Origin: an uncultured Clostridia bacterium
GTDB taxonomy: Bacteria; Bacillota; Clostridia; TANB77; CAG-508
Reading direction: 5' to 3'
Length of the DNA stretch: 28,785 nucleotides
Assembly (NCBI GenBank): GCA_934133165.1
Contig: CAKPAW010000011.1
Location: 1-28,785 of the forward strand
Shown here: positions 6,914-13,580 of the stretch, piece after piece
Layout of the letters: each line of letters opens with the position of its first letter
Position numbering within the stretch: the first letter of the stretch is position 1
Position numbers and translations under genes: made by a program
The notes under the pieces: generated by a model
Databases searched by the model: none
What the model was told of the DNA's origin: nothing
What the model saw: the letters and a program-made list of their open reading frames with translations, nothing else

Positions 6914-6966
6914 GAAAATAAATTTATTTTCTAATTATATTATGTGCAATTTCATTTTCAAAATAC
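6914..6966 (-). promoter_or_regulatory. Palindrome and possible SigG promoter of the SASP gene
   Basis: Minus-strand -10-like CATAATA (6938-6944) fits the SigG -10 pattern, with a weaker -35-like GTATT (6962-6966) 17 bp upstream. Just downstream, in the leader, is a 24-bp perfect palindrome made of TTAGAAAATAAA and its complement. SigG control of SASP genes is established in Bacillus and Clostridium; its use here is inferred from the match. Confidence 0.45.
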
Positions 6967-7007
6967 TAATAATATTTTCCTGTTTTTTGCTCCGTCTCCA
7001 AAAACAG

Positions 7008-8411
7008 TTACATTGTTAAAGTTCCGTTTGGTGTATTTTTTATTACTAATATATCTTCTTCTGCTCCTGTTTCTGCATTTATATATACTAAAAATTCTGT
7101 ATCATCTACTTTTCCTTTAAATTCCCAACAGAATATTTCTGTTTTAAATTCTGTTGGAATTATTGCCATTCCTTCGCTTTCTATTTGTAAACTTTTGTTT
7201 AAATTTTCTTTTGCTTTTTCTTTAGTTATTTTAGCTGTTGGTATATTTCTTTCATAGTGTGAATTTAAATATCCTGTAGTTTCTATTCCTAGTATTTCGC
7301 CATTATCTAATGCAACTTTTACTTTTATTAAGTCTGGATATACTACTACATCTCCGTTTGTGCTTTTTTGATTATATGCATAATTTATTGTAACTATTCC
7401 ATTTTGTTTTAGATAATACGTTTCTTTCATGTTTGGAAATCCCTTACTATTTAAGAAATCTTTTCCTATTTCATCCGCTCTTTCTTGTGATATACTTTCG
7501 GCTTCGATGTTTCTATTGTAGTTCATAAATATTATATGTCCACCTTTTTTGCTTACAGATACTGTTATTATTTCGTTTTTATCATTTTTTGCTTTTATGC
7601 TAAAATCATATGAAGGTATATCTGTGTCTTCTGATACCCCGTTTGAATTTATTTCTCCTACTCTGTCATTTCCTATAAAATCAGTTGCTATTTTTTTTGC
7701 TTCTTCTTCACTTATTTCTTCTCCTGTTAGTCCTTTTTTCTCTACTGCTGTCATATGCTCTGAAAATGCGCCATCATATATTAACCCTGAATATTCATGA
7801 AAATTTTCCTCTAGATTGTCAAAGCTATCTTTTGAAATATTGCTTACCTGTGTTAAAAATACACTACTCCCTTTGTTTGTTAGTTCTCCCCATTTTATTC
7901 TTCCATCATTTATATCCGCTGACAATTGATTAAGTGTATTTTCTAAGTCTACACTATATGTGTGTAATTCTTTTAGATTATTGAAATCATCATCAGTTAG
8001 ATTTTGATTATTTATATTTTTTCTTGATAATGAAAAACTGTAATCACTTACTTGGTTTAAAAATTTTGATGTGTTTGCAAGTTCTTGTGAACCCATTGGA
8101 AGTCTTGCTAAGTAACTTTGTGCTAAATTCGCTTCTCTCCATACATGTGTTAAAGTTTCTGCTCCGTGTTCTGGAGTACTAGATATTAATGATTTTGCTA
8201 AATATGTTTCTACATTTTCTACATAACTAACTAATTCAAAAAATGCCATATTGTAATTGTTTTCTGCAGTTTGTCTAAATTGTCTTTCTCTTTTATAAGT
8301 ATAGAGCCCTAAAACTGCTATAACAGTAACTAAAGTTACTACTAAACTAAGCATATGTCTATCTTTTAAACGATCTTTCCAATCATATAATTTTGATTTT
8401 ATTTTTCCCAT
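7008..8411 (-). CDS. ypeB: Germination protein YpeB
   Basis: 467-aa protein with one N-terminal membrane helix (about 20-38), a helical middle region, and C-terminal PepSY-like repeats ('SEEEAKKIATDFI', 'SQERADEIGKDFL', 'TKEKAKENLNKSL'). This is the YpeB architecture. YpeB is needed to place and stabilise the cortex-lytic enzyme SleB in the spore, and sleB lies directly upstream on the same strand. The two are separated by 74 bp holding a REP-like GGGAC/GTCCC sequence. An inverted repeat (CTGTTTTT, 6980-6987, and AAAAACAG, 7000-7007) follows the stop codon at once and may be a weak terminator. Cleavage of YpeB during germination is known from Bacillus; nothing here addresses it. Confidence 0.93.
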   Translation of the reverse strand: MGKIKSKLYDWKDRLKDRHMLSLVVTLVTVIAVLGLYTYKRERQFRQTAENNYNMAFFELVSYVENVETYLAKSLISSTPEHGAETLTHVWREANLAQSYLARLPMGSQELANTSKFLNQVSDYSFSLSRKNINNQNLTDDDFNNLKELHTYSVDLENTLNQLSADINDGRIKWGELTNKGSSVFLTQVSNISKDSFDNLEENFHEYSGLIYDGAFSEHMTAVEKKGLTGEEISEEEAKKIATDFIGNDRVGEINSNGVSEDTDIPSYDFSIKAKNDKNEIITVSVSKKGGHIIFMNYNRNIEAESISQERADEIGKDFLNSKGFPNMKETYYLKQNGIVTINYAYNQKSTNGDVVVYPDLIKVKVALDNGEILGIETTGYLNSHYERNIPTAKITKEKAKENLNKSLQIESEGMAIIPTEFKTEIFCWEFKGKVDDTEFLVYINAETGAEEDILVIKNTPNGTLTM

Positions 8412-8440
8412 TTTTCTCTTCTCCTTTATTAATTAATGTA

Positions 8441-8481
8441 CCAAAAGGGACAGATTAACCAAAAAGAAACGTCCCCAAAGG
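8441..8481. repeat. REP-like short sequence between sleB and ypeB
   Basis: CCAAAAGGGAC (8441-8451) faces GTCCCCAAAGG (8471-8481). The GGGAC/GTCCC cores pair, but the outer bases pair poorly. The sequence 'AAACGTCCCC' and its spacing resemble short palindromic intergenic sequences that I recall from many clostridial genomes, often associated with Y1-type (RAYT) transposases. It shares the word GGGAC with the fold-back element at 10703-10956. Confidence 0.45.
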
Positions 8482-8485
8482 TAAT

Positions 8486-8959
8486 TTATTTGCAAAATCT
8501 ATGTTTTCCTATTGTTTTTATTAGTGGTCTTGACCATATCCATTTGTTTGTAGCAGTTGCTGGATTAAAATAATATATTGCTCCACCTGTTGGGTCCCAG
8601 CCATTTAATGCATCTTGTGCTGCTTTTACTACTGTTGAGCCTTCTAATATTGGGTGGTTTATTTGTCCGTCTGAAACTGCTGTAAATGCTCCACTTTGAT
8701 ATATTACTCCTGCTATTGTATTAGGAAAATTTGGATCTTTTACTCTATTTAAAATTACCGCACCAACTGCAACTTGCCCTTCATAGGGTTCTCCTCTTGC
8801 TTCTCCATTTATTGCTCTTGCTATTAATTGAACATTTGATGTTGAACCTGCATTAGCTGCATATACTTCTGTTTGATTATTTTTAGGTAAATTAAAAATC
8901 GCGATTATTCCCATTAACAAAATCATTATAATTAATAATATTTTGCATATTTTTTTCAC
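8486..8959 (-). CDS. sleB: Spore cortex-lytic enzyme SleB (catalytic domain only)
   Basis: 157-aa secreted cell-wall hydrolase. An N-terminal signal/anchor segment (about 6-24, 'LLIIMILLMGIIAIF') is followed by the SleB catalytic domain from about residue 43: 'IARAINGEARGEPYEGQVAV' contains the proposed catalytic Glu53, followed by 'GAVILNRV' and the Tyr/Asn-rich 'AIYYFNPATATNKW'. SleB acts as a lytic transglycosylase on the muramic-lactam cortex during germination. The N-terminal peptidoglycan-binding domain of the Bacillus enzyme is absent. The start is GTG, with SD AAAGGAG 7 nt upstream. It is the first gene of the sleB-ypeB pair. Confidence 0.9.
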   Translation of the reverse strand: MKKICKILLIIMILLMGIIAIFNLPKNNQTEVYAANAGSTSNVQLIARAINGEARGEPYEGQVAVGAVILNRVKDPNFPNTIAGVIYQSGAFTAVSDGQINHPILEGSTVVKAAQDALNGWDPTGGAIYYFNPATATNKWIWSRPLIKTIGKHRFCK

Positions 8960-9050
8960 TTTATTTCTCCTTTTAACTTATAGTATTTCATTTATATTTT
9001 GTATATTTTTTTATGTTTTATTCTTTTTTTTATTTATTTTTGTTATTTTT

Positions 9051-9079
9051 TTGAAATTTTATCTTTTTTATGGTAAAAT
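9051..9079 (+). promoter_or_regulatory. Promoter of the glycosyltransferase gene
   Basis: -35 TTGAAA (9051-9056), 17-bp spacer, -10 TAAAAT (9074-9079). The block TTATGGTAAAAT is the same as in the promoter of the C39 pseudogene at 11180-11208. Confidence 0.7.
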
Positions 9080-9099
9080 TTAAAAAACATTTTATGTTT

Positions 9100-9136
9100 G
9101 TAGTTGAATTGAAAGAATAAAAACTTTCATGACTAC
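9100..9136 (+). promoter_or_regulatory. Stem-loop in the glycosyltransferase 5' leader
   Basis: GTAGT (9100-9104) pairs with ACTAC (9132-9136), and inner GAAAG (9111-9115) pairs with CTTTC (9124-9128). The structure ends about 20 nt before the SD. It might affect translation or mRNA stability; it fits no riboswitch family I know. Confidence 0.4.
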
Positions 9137-9175
9137 ATGTACCTTTTATTTAAACAAGAAAGGACTGAAGTTTTT

Positions 9176-10306
9176 ATGAAGAAAATTTTGATTTTTTACG
9201 CATCTTATGGAGGAGGACATCTATCTGCTGCAAAATCTATTAAACAATATATTGATGAAAATTATACTGATGTTCAAACTGAAATAATTGATTGCGTTAA
9301 ATATATTAATAAAGCTTTAGATAAGGTAACTACTGCTGCTTACAGAGAGATGGCAAAAAAAGCACCATGGGCTTGGGAAAAAGTTTATTATAAATCTCAA
9401 AATGGTCTTTTATCTAATGTAAGCACTTCTTCTAACAAAATCATGGCTGTAAAAATAGCTAAATTATTTCGTGAATTTAATCCAGACATTGTAATTTCCA
9501 CTCATCCATTTGGTTCACAAATGACTAGTTATTTAAAGCAGAAAGGAAAAACTAATTGTTTGCTTGCAACTATTATGACTGATTTTGCACCACATGAGCA
9601 ATGGCTTATTGGAAATAAATTTGTAGATTTCTATTTTGTATCAAATTCTTCTATGAAGGATAAAATGATCCAAGATTCTATTGATGAAAATAAAATTTTT
9701 GTTACAGGAATTCCTATTTCTAATAGATTTTTACAAACTTATGATAAAAAAGAAATTTGTAATTTATTTGAATTAGATGCAAACAAAAAGATTGTTTTAT
9801 TTTTTGCTGGTGGTGAATATGGACTTGGCAAAGATAAAACTGTAGCAATTTTAGATTGTTTGTCTGATTTTAATGATATTCAAGTTATTGCAATTGCTGG
9901 TAAAAATGAAAAAATGAAAAAAGAATTTGAGGAAATAGTTTCTAAAAAGCATAAGGAATCTACTATTAAGGTTCTCCCTTTTACAGATAAAGTTCCTGAA
10001 CTTATGTCTATTTCCGATTTAGTTATAACCAAGCCTGGCGGATTAACTACAAGTGAAAGTTTAGCTTCTTCACTTCCATTTATTATAATTAACCCTATTC
10101 CTGGTCAAGAAGAAGAAAATGCTGCATTTTTAGAAGATTCTGGTTGTGCTGTTTGGCTCAAAAAACATGATAACCCAAAGGAAGTTTTAGAAAAAGTTTT
10201 ATTTAATGATGATGTTTTATCTAAAATGAAAGAAAATTCTATTAAGCTTTCTAAAAGAAATTCAACTGAAGATATTTGCACTACTATACTTTCTAAAAAT
10301 ATATAA
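9176..10306 (+). CDS. Diacylglycerol glycosyltransferase, MGDG-synthase/UgtP family
   Basis: 376-aa GT-B-fold glycosyltransferase that probably moves a sugar from a nucleotide sugar onto a lipid at the inner membrane face, as UgtP and plant MGDG synthases do. The signature 'SYGGGHLSAAKSI' (10-22) opens the MGDG-synthase N-terminal domain. 'GGEYGLGKD' and, in the C-terminal donor-binding domain, 'VITKPGGLTTSESLASSLP' and 'PGQEEENA' follow. Start choice: the ATG at 9176 begins with the typical 'MKKILIFYASYGGGH' and has AAAGGA 11 nt upstream; a 13-codon longer frame from 9137 has no ribosome site. Related enzymes include MurG, but the 'YGGGH' opening and the gene context favour the glycolipid group. 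The exact sugar and acceptor cannot be read. Confidence 0.85.
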   Translation: MKKILIFYASYGGGHLSAAKSIKQYIDENYTDVQTEIIDCVKYINKALDKVTTAAYREMAKKAPWAWEKVYYKSQNGLLSNVSTSSNKIMAVKIAKLFREFNPDIVISTHPFGSQMTSYLKQKGKTNCLLATIMTDFAPHEQWLIGNKFVDFYFVSNSSMKDKMIQDSIDENKIFVTGIPISNRFLQTYDKKEICNLFELDANKKIVLFFAGGEYGLGKDKTVAILDCLSDFNDIQVIAIAGKNEKMKKEFEEIVSKKHKESTIKVLPFTDKVPELMSISDLVITKPGGLTTSESLASSLPFIIINPIPGQEEENAAFLEDSGCAVWLKKHDNPKEVLEKVLFNDDVLSKMKENSIKLSKRNSTEDICTTILSKNI

Positions 10307-10401
10307 AATTTTTTAGTTAAAATATTTAGTATTGAAATTATCTTTTGAAGTAATACAAATTACTATTTAATAAAATGAATATGTTTAAAGGAGGAAAAAC
10401 A

Positions 10402-10692
10402 ATGACAAGTAAAGAAAGAGCTTACTTAAGAAGTCTTGCAAATACTATAGATCCTATTTTTCAAGTAGGAAAAGGTGGTATTTCTGAGGTTTTAATAGAA
10501 CAATTAAATAATGCAATTGAAGCAAGGGAATTAATTAAAATTACCGTTTTAGAAACTGCTCCTGGAAATGCTAAAGAGTTAGCAAATGTAATTGCTGATA
10601 GTACAAATTCTGAAGTAGTACAAACAGTTGGAAATAAAATCACTTTATTTAGGCAAAAGAAAAAAAATAGTAGAATAGAATTTCCTAGATAA
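10402..10692 (+). CDS. yhbY: YhbY-family RNA-binding protein (CRM domain)
   Basis: 96-aa single-CRM-domain protein that binds pre-50S ribosomal particles. It has the family opening 'TSKERAYLRSLANTIDPI', the loop 'QVGKGGIS' (about 22-29), the equivalent of the GxxG RNA-binding loop, 'LIKITVLETAPGN' and the C-terminal 'VGNKITLFRQKK'. Start choice: the ATG at 10402 lies 9 nt after AAAGGAGG; the longer frame from 10375 begins upstream of this SD. In many Firmicutes it neighbours ribosome-assembly genes; here it follows the glycosyltransferase by 95 bp. The fold-back repeat element begins 10 nt after its stop codon. Confidence 0.93.
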   Translation: MTSKERAYLRSLANTIDPIFQVGKGGISEVLIEQLNNAIEARELIKITVLETAPGNAKELANVIADSTNSEVVQTVGNKITLFRQKKKNSRIEFPR

Positions 10693-10702
10693 AAATAATT
10701 TT

Positions 10703-10956
10703 TAAATTTTAGGGACGAGCTTTTTCCAATTTGCAGCCATTTACTATTTAATTAGAAATTTTATAATATATTGTTTTGCAATACCGCGTAAGCGACCAAA
10801 CGAGCTAAAGCGAGTGCGAATGGAGCGGTCAACGTACTAGTATTTTTTTAAACGGCTGACCGCGACACCAAGGTATAAAAAACAATATATTATAAAATTT
10901 TAAGAATAAACTATTTAATAAGATGCAAATTGTAAAAAGCCCGTCCCTAAAATTTA
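10703..10956. mobile_element. 254-bp MITE-like fold-back element
   Basis: The terminal 33 bases at each end (10703-10735 and 10924-10956) are inverted copies differing at only two positions, with the core AGGGACG[A/G]GCTTTTT. Further in, 22-nt arms (10756-10777 and 10879-10900) pair perfectly, and in the apex GCGGTCA (10825-10831) pairs with TGACCGC (10857-10863). The whole unit can fold into one long hairpin. The central ~90 bp is far richer in G and C than the surroundings. No reading frame is present, so any transposition would need a transposase in trans. A 20-base copy of one end occurs at 498-517. No clear target-site duplication is visible. It could also be a structured RNA or a long intergenic palindrome. 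Confidence 0.75.
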
Positions 10957-10974
10957 CTTTTTTTGCTATTTTAG

Positions 10975-11003
10975 TTGACAAGTTTTAAAAAAAGTGCTAT
11001 TAT
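10975..11003 (+). promoter_or_regulatory. Promoter of tRNA-Arg(TCT)
   Basis: Perfect -35 TTGACA (10975-10980), 17-bp spacer ending TGC, -10 TATTAT (10998-11003). The same TGC-TATTAT arrangement is found at the other arginine tRNA gene (15679-15707). Confidence 0.8.
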
Positions 11004-11023
11004 AATTACTGCAGTTAGCAAAT

Positions 11024-11100
11024 GGTTCAGTAGCTCAGCTGGATAGAGCAACGGATTTCTAATCCGTGGGTCGGGGGTTCGAATCCCTCCTGGATCACCA
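11024..11100 (+). tRNA. tRNA-Arg, anticodon TCT
   Basis: 77-nt cloverleaf with acceptor GGTTCAG/CTGGATC, D arm with AGCTCAGCTGGATAGAGC, anticodon stem ACGGA/TCCGT around the loop TTTCTAA (anticodon TCT), T arm GGGGGTTCGAATCCCTC, and CCA encoded. It reads AGA and probably AGG, the dominant arginine codons here. Confidence 0.97.
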
Positions 11101-11107
11101 TAGTACA

Positions 11108-11150
11108 AAATCGCTAAAAGTTAGTATTAAACTATTTTAGCGATTTTTTC
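11108..11150 (+). terminator. Terminator after tRNA-Arg(TCT)
   Basis: AAATCGCTAAAA (11108-11119) pairs perfectly with TTTTAGCGATTT (11135-11146), followed by more T residues. Confidence 0.85.
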
Positions 11151-11179
11151 ATTTTTACTTTTATTAATTTCTATTAAAA

Positions 11180-11208
11180 TTGACTTGAATATAAAATTAT
11201 GGTAAAAT
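11180..11208 (+). promoter_or_regulatory. Promoter of the C39-like pseudogene
   Basis: -35 TTGACT (11180-11185), 17-bp spacer, -10 TAAAAT (11203-11208). The intact promoter and SD suggest that the gene is still transcribed. Confidence 0.7.
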
Positions 11209-11256
11209 CATGTATACTATTTGTTAGTAATTATACTTTTTAAAGGAGAAATTTGA

Positions 11257-11834
11257 ATGAATTTTCCTCAAAATATTGTTCCCAGTAATAATAGAGAGCG
11301 GAAATATATAAATACATTAGAATTTCATAAAAGAGATAGTTTTCATAAAACTATTTTGAAGAATATGAAACATTTTCATATAATTTCACCTATTGAAAAA
11401 TTACCTCTTAATGTTTTTCCAATTAGTCAAAAATATTCCCAATACTCTAATTTACCTTATGGCAAGATTTCTACAATCGGTCAAGCAGGTTGTGGACCAT
11501 TAGCAGTTGAATATGCTTTAAGATTTTTAGTAATATAGCAACTGAACTCTATAATCTTGATGAGATTCTATACTTTTTAGAAAAAGGTTGTCCTATAACA
11601 ATACTGATACAAAATAGTATTTACCATGACGATGAAGATCGTAGTGGTAACCATTTTGTTACTCTTGTTGGTATAGATTCTTTCCAAAATGCAATTTTGA
11701 TGTATGGAAATAAAATAACGGATAATAGTAATCCATCTACGGCATTAGTACGGAAACCTTTTACAAAAATGCTTTTAGGTTTAAGAGGCGCTTGGGCTTG
11801 GGAAAAAGAAAAACTTAAAAACTTAATATCGTAA
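11257..11834 (+). pseudogene. C39-like (papain-fold) peptidase, deleted and frame-shifted
   Basis: The first frame (11257-11538) ends shortly after the catalytic-cysteine block 'GQAGCGPLAVEYALRFL' with a premature TAG. In another frame the sequence continues from about 11528 as 'NIATELYNLDEILYFLEKG', then 'PITILIQNS', the catalytic-histidine block 'GNHFVTLVGID' and 'GAWAWEKEK', up to the TAA at 11832. Both catalytic blocks therefore survive, but they lie closer together than expected of this fold (some tens of residues appear to be missing) and in different frames, as an out-of-frame internal deletion would leave. The promoter, SD AAAGGAG, start codon and terminator are intact. Two in-frame CGG codons (11299, 11751) are of interest. 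Function and substrate are unknown. Confidence 0.75.
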
Positions 11835-11837
11835 AAA

Positions 11838-11876
11838 AGAATGACCAATTAAATTACAAATTGGTCATTCTTTTTT
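11838..11876. terminator. Bidirectional terminator between the C39 pseudogene and the aminopeptidase
   Basis: AGAATGACCAATT (11838-11850) pairs perfectly with AATTGGTCATTCT (11859-11871), with T residues on one side and A residues on the other. It can serve both converging genes. Confidence 0.9.
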
Positions 11877-11881
11877 CATTT

Positions 11882-13297
11882 TTAATTTTCCCAAAAAGCT
11901 TTATATGCTCTGTGAGCTTCATATATATCAAATTTACTTGTTACTTCATATGGTGCATGCATTGAAAGCACTGGTACACCAGCATCTATTACATCTACAC
12001 CTTTATTAGCTAAAATGTAAGCAATTGTGCCTCCACCACCAATATCTATTCTTCCTAGTTCTGCAAATTCATATGCTACATCTTCTTTTTCAAATATATT
12101 CCTTATCATAGCTACAAATTCTGCATTTGCATCTGAAGCGCCGGATTTTCCTCTTGCACCAGTATATTTGTTAAGTCCTAATCCTCTTCCTAAATATCCT
12201 GCATTATTTTTTTCATAAGCTGATGCATATATTGGATCATATGCTGCATCTACGTCTGCAGATAACATTTTTGAATTGCAGAATACTTTATCTAATAAGT
12301 TTGGTCTATTTATTCCTAATTTATTTAATATTTCTGAAATAAATGTATCAAATACATTAGATTCCATTCCTGTATTTCCCATGCTTCCTATTTCTTCTTT
12401 ATCAGAAATAATGCATACCGCTGTTGTTTTTGGATTTTCTAAATTTAATAATGCTGTTAATGAAGTATATACACATACTTTATCATCTTGACCATATGCT
12501 ACAACCATACTACTATCAAATCCCATACTTCTTGCACGAAAAGCAGGTACTATTTCTATTTCTGAACTTACAAAATCCATTTCTGTAATTCCATATTTTT
12601 GATTTAATATATTCATCATATTTAATTTTACAGCATCTGCACCTTTTTCCCCTTCAAATGGAATACTTCCTATTAAAAGATCTAGATCTTCTCCTTTAAT
12701 TCCTTCTTTTAATTTTCTTTCCATTTGTTCAGATGCTAAATGTGGTAATAAATCTGTAATTGTAAAAATAGGATCTGATTCATCTTCACCAATTTTTACT
12801 TCAATTTTTTCTCCATTTGGTTTTACTATAACTCCATGGATTGCAAGAGGTATAGTTGTCCATTGATATTTTTTTATTCCTCCATAATAATGTGTTTTTA
12901 AATATGCTAATCCTGTATCTTCATATAATGGATTTGGCTTTAAGTCTAATCTTGGAGAATCTGCATGGCTACCTATAATATTTATTCCATTTTCTATAGA
13001 ATTTTGACCTATTATTGCTAGATACATACTTTTATCTCTATTTATATAATATACTTTATCTCCTGCTTTTAAGTTTTCAAATTCACATATATTTTTAAAG
13101 CCATTCTTTTCTGCTAATTCTTTTGAACTTTTTACAATTTCTCTTTCAGTTTTTGAATTATTTAAAAAGTTCATATAATCTGTACAATATGAAAAAATTT
13201 CTTCTTTCTTTTTACTTTCTATTCCTTCCCAACCTGTGTTTGTTTTGCGGAATAGTTTTTCCTTTAAACTCTCTTTTTCTGTCAACTCTTTTAGCAT
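11882..13297 (-). CDS. M18-family aminopeptidase
   Basis: 471-aa cytosolic dinuclear zinc aminopeptidase that removes N-terminal residues from peptides. It has the metal-ligand motifs of the family: 'GSHADSPRLDLKP' (first His), 'SDKEEIGSMGNTG' (catalytic Glu and metal-binding Glu), 'LSADVDAAYDP' (Asp) and, near the end, 'VLSMHAPYE' (last His). 'GARGKSGASDANAEF' is also typical. The length agrees with bacterial M18 enzymes. Start choice: a longer frame opens at a TTG at 13327, but that codon lies inside the -10 box. The ATG at 13295-13297 sits 9 nt after AAAGG and gives 'MLKELTEKES'. It is monocistronic, with an extended -10 promoter. Confidence 0.93.
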   Translation of the reverse strand: MLKELTEKESLKEKLFRKTNTGWEGIESKKKEEIFSYCTDYMNFLNNSKTEREIVKSSKELAEKNGFKNICEFENLKAGDKVYYINRDKSMYLAIIGQNSIENGINIIGSHADSPRLDLKPNPLYEDTGLAYLKTHYYGGIKKYQWTTIPLAIHGVIVKPNGEKIEVKIGEDESDPIFTITDLLPHLASEQMERKLKEGIKGEDLDLLIGSIPFEGEKGADAVKLNMMNILNQKYGITEMDFVSSEIEIVPAFRARSMGFDSSMVVAYGQDDKVCVYTSLTALLNLENPKTTAVCIISDKEEIGSMGNTGMESNVFDTFISEILNKLGINRPNLLDKVFCNSKMLSADVDAAYDPIYASAYEKNNAGYLGRGLGLNKYTGARGKSGASDANAEFVAMIRNIFEKEDVAYEFAELGRIDIGGGGTIAYILANKGVDVIDAGVPVLSMHAPYEVTSKFDIYEAHRAYKAFWEN

Positions 13298-13326
13298 TTT
13301 CATCATCCTTTCTTTTGTTTTTTTCA

Positions 13327-13355
13327 ATTATATCATTGCTATTTATTTTTTTCTA
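13327..13355 (-). promoter_or_regulatory. Extended -10 promoter of the M18 aminopeptidase
   Basis: Minus-strand TGATATAAT (extended -10; TATAAT at 13327-13332) with a weak -35 TAGAAA (13350-13355) at 17 bp. It places the transcript start just upstream of the chosen ATG. Confidence 0.65.
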
Positions 13356-13537
13356 CCTTTTTTTAATATCTCCTTTTTAATATTTCCAATTTTTATCAAA
13401 TTATTATAAGTTTAAGAATACCTGAAAATTTTTTAAATATAATGTAACAATATCTTTACAAATTAATCTTTTTAGTATTTAATATTATAAGGATTTTTGT
13501 ATTTTTTTGTAAAAATTTGAAGTTTATTATAACAAAA

Positions 13538-13580
13538 GGAGGAAAAAGTTAGTTTAAAAGCTAACTTACTATATATTATG
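13538..13580 (+). promoter_or_regulatory. Distant SD and intervening hairpin of the VanW gene
   Basis: The only strong SD (GGAGG, 13538-13542) is 35 nt before the ATG at 13578. Between them AAGTTAG (13546-13552) pairs with CTAACTT (13561-13567) around an 8-nt loop. Folding it would bring SD and ATG to a working distance. No ATG, GTG or TTG lies at normal spacing from the SD in this frame. Confidence 0.55.

Larger units (their letters stand above)
10693..11023. other. 331-bp gene-free region between yhbY and tRNA-Arg
   Basis: It is filled almost entirely by the fold-back element (10703-10956) and the tRNA promoter (10975-11003). No coding frame is supported. Confidence 0.75.

Noticed and set aside
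9137..9175. 13-codon N-terminal extension of the glycosyltransferase
   Set aside because: There is no SD before 9137, and it overlaps the end of the leader hairpin; the ATG at 9176 gives the family-typical N terminus.
10703..11100. Integration of an element into the tRNA-Arg gene
   Set aside because: The tRNA is complete, has its own promoter between it and the repeat, and no duplicated tRNA end is visible.
11528..11545. The C39 frame change as a third example of the CGG-linked +1 shift
   Set aside because: No CGG lies at this junction, and sequence between the catalytic blocks appears to be missing, so it is better explained as a deletion.
13298..13327. Ten-codon extension of the M18 aminopeptidase from a TTG
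   Set aside because: The TTG lies in the -10 box of the promoter and would not be transcribed; the SD matches the ATG at 13297.
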